Part shown: positions 1 through 6,126 of the stretch, piece by piece
Numbering within the stretch: position 1 is the first letter of the stretch
How the letters are laid out: each line of letters starts with the position of its first letter
Assembly: GCA_903914045.1 (NCBI GenBank)
Contig: CAIWNO010000395.1
Location: forward strand, 1 to 9,663
From: an uncultured bacterium
GTDB lineage: Bacteria > Planctomycetota > Phycisphaerae > Phycisphaerales > SM1A02
Length of the DNA: 9,663 nucleotides
Direction: 5' to 3'
Made by a program: the position numbers and the translations under genes
Notes under the pieces: model-generated
What the model saw: the letters and a program-made list of their open reading frames with translations, nothing else
The model's database searches: none
What the model was told of the DNA's origin: nothing

Positions 1-1997
1 AGAGACATGGCTTCAAGTTCCATCTTTAATGTTTTTTCAGCCGCGTCAACCGCTTGGCGCAACCGCTCGCACGCTTCTCCACGCTCACGCAAACGGTTGG
101 CTTGTTCCTGCGCCATGGCGCGGCGGCGATCAAGGTCACGCTCGACACGCTCAACTTCTTGCTCAAGACGAGTGGCCTCGGCTTGCGCCAACTGAGACTC
201 TGCCAGAAGTTTTTCAACGCGCGCCTGCGCCTCGCTTGCTTGGCGCTGCTTTTCGTGGCTCAAAGCCGTGGCTTCGCGGGCCTGCGCGGACGCGGTTTCT
301 GCTTGGGCATCGGCCTCGCGAATGGCATCAATTTCCTTGTATAACCGAGCGTTTGCCTCTTCAACGGCGTCGCGTTCCCGGCGCGCGCTGCGCTCCGCTT
401 CTATCGCCACTGTGCGTTCACGATCAGCCGCGGCACGCGCCTCAATTTCAGCGGAGCGATCACGCTCAAGCATGGTGATGGCTTGTCCAAGTTCAGAGCG
501 TGCAACGTTGGCCTCGTCGCCGGCGATTTTAGCGGTGGCCAACAATTCATCCGCGCGTCGCATGGCTTCAACCGCCAGCTCGCGCTGCTTCTCAACATTT
601 TCAACAAGTTCGCGCTCGCGCGCAGCTGCGGCGTCGGCGCGCGCAAATGCTTGCTCGGCGGCGAGACGTTCAACATCAGCGCGACGCGACGCTTCCTCCG
701 CGACGACTCGCTGTTCATTGGCCCGCCTCTGCGCGGCGTCGGCCGCCGCACGCTCCTCGTCGGCGCGATGGCGCGCGTCCTCCACCGAAGTTCGTTCACG
801 CTCAACGCGATCAAGCATGGTTTGCACCAACGCGCGTTCTTGCAATGCCTGCTCGGTGGCCACACGCACGCCCTCCTCAAAACGGGTCGCGCGACTTTCA
901 GATTCACGCGCCACAATCTGAGCGCGCTCAGCGCGTTGCTGCGCCTCCAACACAATCACGCGCGTGGCTTCCGAACGCGCAATGGCTTCTTGCGCCAAAT
1001 GTTGATCCCGCAACCAACGGCTTTCGGCTTCTTGCGCCGCCGCTCGATCAGTCTGCGCGGCGGCGCGAATTTCATCCGCGTACGCCTTGGACGCCGCGGC
1101 GGAGGCGCGAAACTGATCCGCCTCCTGCATCAAGCGCTTGGCTTCAAAAGCCGCGCTTTCCGAGGCATTTTTCAATTCATTCGCAGTTTCATTGGATTCA
1201 ACCGCTTGCGCGCGAACTTGCTCCGCCGCGCCGCGCGCAACAGAAACTTGCTGATGCATTTGCTCGGCTTGGTCAATGCGTTGCTCAATTTCCAGAAGTG
1301 TTTTCTGCGAGCCTTGACGATCCTCCTCCGCCATTTGTATTTCGCTTTTCAACTGCGAAATAGAAGCGGCGTGCGTGGATTTCATGGAATCAAGTCGCTG
1401 TGCGCGGGCCGCAAGATTTGCTTGATGCTGTTCTTTTTGCTGAGCAATTTTTTGCTCTTGTGCGATTCGCGCCTCGGCCTCTACGCGGGCATGAGCCTCC
1501 ACACGCACTTGTTCCAATTCTTGAAGGCGTGCTTGCTCAGCCGCGGCTTGCCGGTCTCGCTCCGCGCGGCCTTGCTCACGTTCACTTCTTGTGCGAGCGA
1601 GTTGATCTCTCCATGAGCAAATTTCTGATTTAAAAGTTTGAATTTTAGAATCTGTCGCTCCGCGCGACTTCATGGAATCAATTCGAAGTTGCAGCAATCT
1701 TTCAAACGAGGCGTCGTGCACATCACGCCAACTTCGGCGATACAGATCCAGTTCAATGGCGCTGGTTTCAAAACGCTCGGCCAAGATTTGCAACGCACCA
1801 GCCGCGTCATTTTGATAGCGGCGCAAAACATCCACCAACTCCGTAGCAACATCGGTGGGCAAACGCATTCGCGCCACAAGTTCACCAACCCCTAGAACAA
1901 CCGCGTGCTCCGCGTTTGTCAAAGCGCGACCACCACTCATGCGCTTGGATTCCCAAGCGTCGAGATACACATTCAAAGTTTGAGTCGTTTTTGCCAT
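1..1997 (-). CDS. Long Ala/Glu/Arg-rich coiled-coil protein, 3' end outside window
   Basis: The minus-strand frame is open from an ATG at 1997 to the left edge with no stop, giving at least 665 residues; the C-terminus is missing. Residues 1-128 look globular, with mixed hydrophobic segments (MAKTTQTLNVYLDAW at the start), Trp at 15 and 129 and several short helices. From about residue 130 onward the sequence is almost entirely Ala, Glu, Arg, Gln, Asp and Lys, with very few Pro or Gly, which is typical of a very long parallel coiled coil. There is no signal peptide or membrane helix, so it is probably cytoplasmic. The rigid GCG/CGC/GAA codon use explains the many spurious plus-strand frames here. 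I see no good ribosome-binding site before the ATG, but no upstream alternative is better. The family is unrecognised: a KfrA-like or SMC-like structural or DNA-organising role is possible, but no defining motif is visible. The gene is real with high confidence; its function is unknown. Confidence 0.85.
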   Translation of the reverse strand, partial: MAKTTQTLNVYLDAWESKRMSGGRALTNAEHAVVLGVGELVARMRLPTDVATELVDVLRRYQNDAAGALQILAERFETSAIELDLYRRSWRDVHDASFERLLQLRIDSMKSRGATDSKIQTFKSEICSWRDQLARTRSEREQGRAERDRQAAAEQARLQELEQVRVEAHARVEAEARIAQEQKIAQQKEQHQANLAARAQRLDSMKSTHAASISQLKSEIQMAEEDRQGSQKTLLEIEQRIDQAEQMHQQVSVARGAAEQVRAQAVESNETANELKNASESAAFEAKRLMQEADQFRASAAASKAYADEIRAAAQTDRAAAQEAESRWLRDQHLAQEAIARSEATRVIVLEAQQRAERAQIVARESESRATRFEEGVRVATEQALQERALVQTMLDRVERERTSVEDARHRADEERAAADAAQRRANEQRVVAEEASRRADVERLAAEQAFARADAAAARERELVENVEKQRELAVEAMRRADELLATAKIAGDEANVARSELGQAITMLERDRSAEIEARAAADRERTVAIEAERSARRERDAVEEANARLYKEIDAIREADAQAETASAQAREATALSHEKQRQASEAQARVEKLLAESQLAQAEATRLEQEVERVERDLDRRRAMAQEQANRLRERGEACERLRQAVDAAEKTLKMELEAMS

Positions 1998-2027
1998 AAA
2001 GGGACCAACCAATAATTCTTCAGACTT

Positions 2028-2050
2028 CAGTATGACACAAAGTCATTCTG
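2028..2050. promoter_or_regulatory. Imperfect inverted repeat at the presumed transcription start
   Basis: CAGTATGAC and GTCATTCTG flank a five-base ACAAA loop. Eight of nine positions pair, with one T/T mismatch. The repeat sits between the candidate -10 box (2058-2063) and the ATG at 1997, overlapping or directly following the expected transcription start. It could be an operator for a dimeric repressor or a 5'-UTR hairpin. There is no run of T after it on the minus strand, so it does not look like a terminator. Confidence 0.3.
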
Positions 2051-2057
2051 GAGCAAA

Positions 2058-2063
2058 ATTATA
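2058..2063 (-). promoter_or_regulatory. Candidate -10 box for the coiled-coil gene
   Basis: The minus strand reads TATAAT here, a perfect sigma-70-type -10 hexamer inside an AT-rich stretch, 60 bp upstream of the ATG at 1997. No convincing -35 box lies at 16-18 bp spacing; the nearest candidates are poor. It would start transcription near 2051. It lies in the only sizeable gap between genes on this strand, which favours a separate transcription unit for the coiled-coil gene. The call rests on one hexamer. Confidence 0.3.
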
Positions 2064-2132
2064 TTATTTGAAATCCCCAAAAATGTTGTAGATCAGCAAA
2101 ATGAACAGAGCTTTTATAGGCAAAAACAGCAC

Positions 2133-2158
2133 AAAAAAGTCTTTTGCAACTCTTTTTT
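2133..2158. terminator. Weak AT-rich inverted repeat downstream of the kinase gene
   Basis: An A6G arm and a CT6 arm, 12 bases apart, can form an AT-rich stem, and a shifted pairing gives about 8 bp with one G-T wobble. It begins 15 bp after the kinase stop on the minus strand. The T-rich arm could act as a weak intrinsic terminator for the kinase gene, or for anything read on the plus strand. The stem has almost no GC pairs, so the call is tentative. Confidence 0.2.
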
Positions 2159-2167
2159 GAACTGGCT

Positions 2168-2181
2168 GCGCCTTAAGGCGC
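2168..2181. repeat. Perfect 14-bp palindrome over the kinase stop codon
   Basis: GCGCCTTAAGGCGC is its own reverse complement and overlaps the last codon and the TAA stop of the kinase gene. As RNA it could form a 5-bp GC stem with a TTAA loop. No T tract follows on either strand, so it is not a standard intrinsic terminator by itself. It might protect the 3' end of the message or bind a protein, or be chance. Confidence 0.3.
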
Positions 2182-4965
2182 CACGTCTGGAATTTTCGCC
2201 GCGGGCACTGTGAGTGCGTCAACCGAACCATCAGCCTTTGCATTGCCAGTCATTCTTTTCATAATTGCTGCGGCACGTGGCCGTTGAACGCGACTTGCAA
2301 GCGCGACTGCCTTGTCAAGTTCAATCTTCACATCCTCGGCCGAACTGAATTTTCGCAACACGATCAGTAGGACCTCGCGAATTTCAAGTTGCAACATCTG
2401 ATTTTTGCTCTTTAAGGATTCACCGACCGCAAGTTTGGCCAAGCGGATTGCCTCTTCGGGTTGCGCTTCAATCAACGCGGATTGCGCATACACAAAGGCT
2501 GTCGCCATGAACCATTTCACACCGTCTTGTGGTGGGACCATCAGCGCCGCTGCATTTTTTGCTATCTCTTTCGCCTTGTCGATTTGCCCCAACATTCGCA
2601 AGGCGCGCATTTCATACGCGTCTAGAGTCAACAATAAATCTGTGGCGATGGCATCGCCCTGAATTTGTATTTTTGCGCCCGCCCGCAATCGTTTAGCGCT
2701 AGTGACCGTGGACTGAATTGTGTCCAGTGAATCCTGCGCATCTTGCATTTCCGCCTGCACGTTGGCTTTGGTTGAGCCCGAACTGACAAAAATTTCCAGC
2801 CCCCTACTTTCCCCTTTTGACAATTGAATGCTGGCTTCCGCCGCTTTCACCATGCGATTGGCGGCGGAGAGCGCTTTCTTTAAATCTTGTTTGTCAACAT
2901 AGATATCGCAAAGCAAAGTCTCTCCAATATTCACGTCCCTTTGCGTTGTGGAGGACTCCTTGTCGGCGTTGCGCTTGTTCGCCAAAGCAAGAAATTGCCC
3001 AATTTCAAATTCCGCTTCTTCTAGGCGATCCAGATTTCGCAGATCTTCCGCATGCCACTGGCTCGCCAGCAACCATTCGCTTTCAAACTGCGACATTTTT
3101 GCCGGATCACCCAAGCCTTTGGCTTGTTTCATCACAGTCGTTCTTAAAGTCAGGGCTTGTGTGGAGTACTCCAAAGCCTTCGCCAAATCACCTTGTTGCT
3201 TGTCAAGATCACGCATACGAATCAAGGCCTTGCTGACATCGCGCGCGGCCTCTAAATCATCTGGCTTTTCCTTGTACATGCTTTCGCGAATCGCCACATT
3301 TTCTAAATACATTTTTTGAGCGGACTGCAATTCATTGCCATTGTAAAAAATATCCCCACGGATTTGCAGAGCCAATGCCACAAAACGGCGATCCGCAATG
3401 GACTTTGATTCTTCGTACAACTTTTTGGCAATCTCAAGTTGTTCCGCCGACGCTAAAAGTCCAGCTTGGATATTGCGATTCACATTGTAAATAACTGACT
3501 TGCGAAATAGAACTCCAAAGAGTTTTCGGAGGTTTTCGGAATTGTCTGGCGTGATCTTCAAATCATCGCGAATTATTTTTTCACGATCTTCCAGAATCGG
3601 CAGTGATTTTTCTGGATCTTGAGCGTAATTCGGACCCAATTCCTCGAATCGCTTCTGCACCAATTGGCGATTATTATTTTGGATGACCGCTTGGGCGGAG
3701 ACTATTTTATCCTTGGCCGCGTTGCGCTGGGCGTAGAAATACCAGCCAATTCCAGAAACGACCGCCGCAACCACCGTGACGGCAAGACTGACTTGAAAAC
3801 GATTCCGTCCCATCCACTTGTGCGCGCGATAGCCGGCGCTGCTTGGCCGCGCCGAAATTGGCATGCTTGCCGAATGCGCATCTATATCCGCGATCAACGC
3901 GTCCACGCTGGCGTAACGACGCCCCGGCTCCTTGCGCATGGCCATCAGGACAATGTTGTCAAGGTCGCCGCGCAATCTGCGGCTCAATCTTTCCTTGTTG
4001 CCCTGCGGTGATTGCGTCTTTGTAAGTTCCCCAGCATTGCGGGTTTCCAAAGGCGCAACGGCCATCTTTGTGCAGATATTGCTTGGAAGTGGCGGCTGCG
4101 TCTCGCACACTTTGCGTCGAATTTCCTCAAATGGCATGTTGGCAAAATCGAACGGAAGTTGCTCCGTCAATGTCTCGTACAAAATAACTCCCAGTGAATA
4201 AATATCCGTGCTGGCCACCAGTGGTTCGCCGCGCAACTGCTCTGGACTTGCATACATGGGAGAAAGCGGACCAACATCGCCTGGCAACGTCTGGGCTCGA
4301 TCGACCTCACTCACTTCTGTATTGATAATTTTTGCGATGCCAAAGTCCAGCAGCTTGGGAACGCCGTCGGGACCAACAATAATATTGGCGGGTTTTAAAT
4401 CGCGGTGAACAATTCCTAGCGAATGCGCGTGGGCAACAGCCGAACACACTTGGCGAAAAATGGCCAAGCGTTCGGTCACGGTCAAGCTTTGGCGCTTGCA
4501 CCATAAATCCAACGTCAATCCATCCACAAACTCCATAATAAAATACGAGCGGCCGTCCTCTGTGATGCCGGCGCCAAGAAGCCTGGAAATGTTCGGGTGA
4601 TTCAGAGTGGAGAGCACCTTGCGCTCAAGATCAAATCGGGCCAGCACGGAATCCGAATCCATTCCACGCTTGAGCAACTTAATCGCCACGCGACGCTTCA
4701 GCAGATCACTCTCTTGAGTGGCTAGCCATACTTCGCCAAATCCACCAACACCTAATCGCTTTTCAATTTTGCAATCACCGATGCGCTCCAAGCGTGGCGA
4801 AAATGATTCAACCGAGTCGCTCTTTGGATCAGCCCCAGCAGCGCCGCGCTCAATAGGCATGGTGGCATCGTTTTCCACGCCGCCCGCTCCGGGAGCAATG
4901 GTTGCGTCCATGTCCGCTGGAATACGATCATTGTCTGGCGGAGTTGTTTCAGGATCGTTGGGCAT
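2173..4965 (-). CDS. Transmembrane Ser/Thr protein kinase with TPR-like C-terminal half
   Basis: A 930-residue Hanks-type kinase that phosphorylates Ser/Thr on partner proteins from the cytoplasmic side. The kinase domain covers about 61-365: glycine loop GVGGFGEV (72-79), VAIK lysine K96, probable alpha-C glutamate E114, HRDLKPAN (187-194) with catalytic D189, DFG (207-209), SPE (240-242) and DIYSLGV (254-260). All residues needed for activity are present. The disordered head (1-60) holds DATIAP and DATMP, plausible autophosphorylation segments. The RGDLDNIV (332-339) and ARPSSAGYR (372-380) stretches match the kinase-TPR family common in Planctomycetota and Acidobacteriota. One membrane helix lies at about 392-411. 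Residues 412-930 are helical, with TPR-like pairs clearest around 525-610 and 640-710, and should be extracytoplasmic. The start is fixed by an in-frame TGA at 4981-4983; no Shine-Dalgarno is seen. It follows lpoB by 69 bp, so co-transcription is possible. The kinase call is very secure; the substrate is unknown. Confidence 0.96.
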   Translation of the reverse strand: MPNDPETTPPDNDRIPADMDATIAPGAGGVENDATMPIERGAAGADPKSDSVESFSPRLERIGDCKIEKRLGVGGFGEVWLATQESDLLKRRVAIKLLKRGMDSDSVLARFDLERKVLSTLNHPNISRLLGAGITEDGRSYFIMEFVDGLTLDLWCKRQSLTVTERLAIFRQVCSAVAHAHSLGIVHRDLKPANIIVGPDGVPKLLDFGIAKIINTEVSEVDRAQTLPGDVGPLSPMYASPEQLRGEPLVASTDIYSLGVILYETLTEQLPFDFANMPFEEIRRKVCETQPPLPSNICTKMAVAPLETRNAGELTKTQSPQGNKERLSRRLRGDLDNIVLMAMRKEPGRRYASVDALIADIDAHSASMPISARPSSAGYRAHKWMGRNRFQVSLAVTVVAAVVSGIGWYFYAQRNAAKDKIVSAQAVIQNNNRQLVQKRFEELGPNYAQDPEKSLPILEDREKIIRDDLKITPDNSENLRKLFGVLFRKSVIYNVNRNIQAGLLASAEQLEIAKKLYEESKSIADRRFVALALQIRGDIFYNGNELQSAQKMYLENVAIRESMYKEKPDDLEAARDVSKALIRMRDLDKQQGDLAKALEYSTQALTLRTTVMKQAKGLGDPAKMSQFESEWLLASQWHAEDLRNLDRLEEAEFEIGQFLALANKRNADKESSTTQRDVNIGETLLCDIYVDKQDLKKALSAANRMVKAAEASIQLSKGESRGLEIFVSSGSTKANVQAEMQDAQDSLDTIQSTVTSAKRLRAGAKIQIQGDAIATDLLLTLDAYEMRALRMLGQIDKAKEIAKNAAALMVPPQDGVKWFMATAFVYAQSALIEAQPEEAIRLAKLAVGESLKSKNQMLQLEIREVLLIVLRKFSSAEDVKIELDKAVALASRVQRPRAAAIMKRMTGNAKADGSVDALTVPAAKIPDVAP

Positions 4966-4983
4966 ATTGGATTTACCCGATCA

Positions 4984-5011
4984 TAAATACATGCGTTACT
5001 AAATTCATCAA
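4984..5011 (-). promoter_or_regulatory. Weak candidate promoter before the kinase gene
   Basis: In the 69-bp gap after lpoB the minus strand has TTGATG (5011-5006) and TATTTA (4989-4984), separated by 16 bp. Each hexamer matches the sigma-70 consensus at four of six positions. Transcription would start about 10-15 bases before the ATG at 4965, giving a nearly leaderless message, which would fit the missing Shine-Dalgarno. Read-through from lpoB is an equally good explanation for expression. Confidence 0.2.
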
Positions 5012-5034
5012 GGCAAATGGTCACTCAACAAGAA

Positions 5035-5637
5035 TTAAAATCCAATCGCGTTCTTCTGTCCTTGCTTGGTCACGGTTTCTTCGCCTTCCCACACCGCGTT
5101 GCCGGTGTTGGTGTCGGTCAAACTCATTTGAAAAATGAAGGATGTTTGCTTGGTATCCCCGGCGCTTACGCTGTTTTCTAAAATCTTTGCGGTCAATGTG
5201 AAATCAGTCATACGCGGCATTTCATTGCTCTTTCCGCTTTGAAATTCGCGCATGTCCCTGGTGCCCTTGGCCATGGGGTCCTCGGCTTTGCCGCCCAATC
5301 CTTCCGTGGTGCTAATTTGCACCTTGCCTGTTTGCAGCAGCGCAATGCGGATTTTTTTAATCAACTCATCCGTGTCAAATTGATCCGACGTGTCGTTGGT
5401 GATACGACTGATGCCCAAAATCGCGGGCTGATTTGGCGACTTGGCGAACACGCCTGACACCGTCATGCTTTGTACAAGTTTGTCCGCCGCTAAATTAAAA
5501 TCTTGCACATCCACTTTGTTGGTGGAGGTAATCACCTCGTTGCCGCGCGAATCAATGCGGCGCGCCGGCGTGCACGCGGCGCACAATGCAAAGGTGGCGA
5601 CTGAAGTCAAGACAACGGTGTTGCGAATGCTGCTCAT
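5035..5637 (-). CDS. lpoB: LpoB-family outer-membrane lipoprotein (penicillin-binding protein activator family)
   Basis: A 200-residue lipoprotein. The N-terminus has a short basic region, a hydrophobic core and a lipobox ending CAAC, with the lipidated cysteine at 22. The +2 residue is Thr, not Asp, which predicts sorting to the outer membrane. The mature part reads as the LpoB/YcfM family: DVQDFNLAADKLVQSM after a short linker, a conserved strand with IARISN-like GISRITNDT, a DELIKKIRIALLQTGK helix, and the closing pair SLTDTNTGNAVWEGE and KQ..KNAIGF. In E. coli, LpoB spans the periplasm and activates the peptidoglycan synthase PBP1B; its fold is related to the CsgG nucleotide-binding-like domain. 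Length is close to E. coli LpoB (about 213). A strong ribosome-binding site supports the ATG. It follows ycfL by 27 bp, as in gammaproteobacterial neighbourhoods. The family is secure, but PBP activation is not proven here, because this organism's PBP partner is unknown. Confidence 0.88.
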   Translation of the reverse strand: MSSIRNTVVLTSVATFALCAACTPARRIDSRGNEVITSTNKVDVQDFNLAADKLVQSMTVSGVFAKSPNQPAILGISRITNDTSDQFDTDELIKKIRIALLQTGKVQISTTEGLGGKAEDPMAKGTRDMREFQSGKSNEMPRMTDFTLTAKILENSVSAGDTKQTSFIFQMSLTDTNTGNAVWEGEETVTKQGQKNAIGF

Positions 5638-5644
5638 GGAAATG

Positions 5645-5650
5645 CTCCTT
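5645..5650 (-). promoter_or_regulatory. Strong ribosome-binding site of lpoB
   Basis: The minus strand reads AAGGAG seven bases before the ATG at 5637. It fixes the lpoB start and is one of only two clear Shine-Dalgarno sequences in the window. Confidence 0.8.
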
Positions 5651-5664
5651 AAGAATGGATTGAA

Positions 5665-6084
5665 TTATTGTGTCCAAGGAAGATTTGTGTCAAGTAATTG
5701 CAGTTGCCACTGCGTTGCGGTTGGCGTTGGACCAATGCCAGTGATGATGATGGTTTCCCGAGGCATGATGCGTTGCGTCTGCCACGCTTGCGCGGCGCCA
5801 GTAATACGCATGCCATTGGCATCAAACCATTCAAAGCGATATGAAATACTTTGTGGAGTTGCTTGATCGCTATAGACCGACAATTGCACCCGCTTTTGGT
5901 CGCCGTTCACAACATCTTCTTTGACATCGGTGACATTGGATTTGGAATTTAGCCAACTGTTTGTAATCACTTGCTTAAATCCAGGCGTGCCTGGGGCCGC
6001 ATTTGAAATTGGCACAACTGTGTTCATGGTGTTGCAGGCGGCAAGCGCGAAAGTGAGCGAGACAATTTGAAATAGACGTGTCAT
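5665..6084 (-). CDS. ycfL: YcfL-family (DUF1425) lipoprotein
   Basis: A 139-residue lipoprotein. Its signal peptide is followed by a clean lipobox LAAC with the acceptor cysteine at 17; Asn at +2 suggests outer-membrane sorting. The mature domain shows the DUF1425 pattern: two alternating beta-strand stretches (KRVQLSVYSD), then the hallmark SYRFEWFDANGMRI around 83-96, a Trp-containing strand (AWQTQRIMP) and a final strand after GIGPTPTATQW. The fold is expected to be a small immunoglobulin-like beta sandwich. In E. coli, ycfL lies next to lpoB (ycfM) and has no assigned molecular function; here it is likewise immediately upstream of the LpoB-family gene (27 bp). The ATG is supported by AGGAG at the right spacing. 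A role as an accessory periplasmic partner of LpoB or the CsgG-like proteins is inferred from neighbourhood only. Confidence 0.85.
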   Translation of the reverse strand: MTRLFQIVSLTFALAACNTMNTVVPISNAAPGTPGFKQVITNSWLNSKSNVTDVKEDVVNGDQKRVQLSVYSDQATPQSISYRFEWFDANGMRITGAAQAWQTQRIMPRETIIITGIGPTPTATQWQLQLLDTNLPWTQ

Positions 6085-6092
6085 GTTGATTT

Positions 6093-6097
6093 CTCCT
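6093..6097 (-). promoter_or_regulatory. Ribosome-binding site of ycfL
   Basis: The minus strand reads AGGAG eight bases before the ATG at 6084, in the 42-bp gap after the COG3014 gene. It supports the chosen ycfL start. Confidence 0.75.
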
Positions 6098-6126
6098 AAG
6101 ACTGGTCGATCGATCTTTAGAATAGT

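Noticed and set aside
483..1616. 377-codon plus-strand open frame, with several other long plus-strand frames in the first 2 kb
   Set aside because: These are antisense shadows of the coiled-coil gene. Its heavy use of Ala, Glu, Arg and Gln codons leaves few stops on the opposite strand, and the plus-strand products have no protein-like domain pattern.
6106..6115. Short self-complementary TCGATCGATC in the gap before ycfL
   Set aside because: It is too short and AT-balanced to call a terminator, has no T tract, and the operon is expected to read through it.
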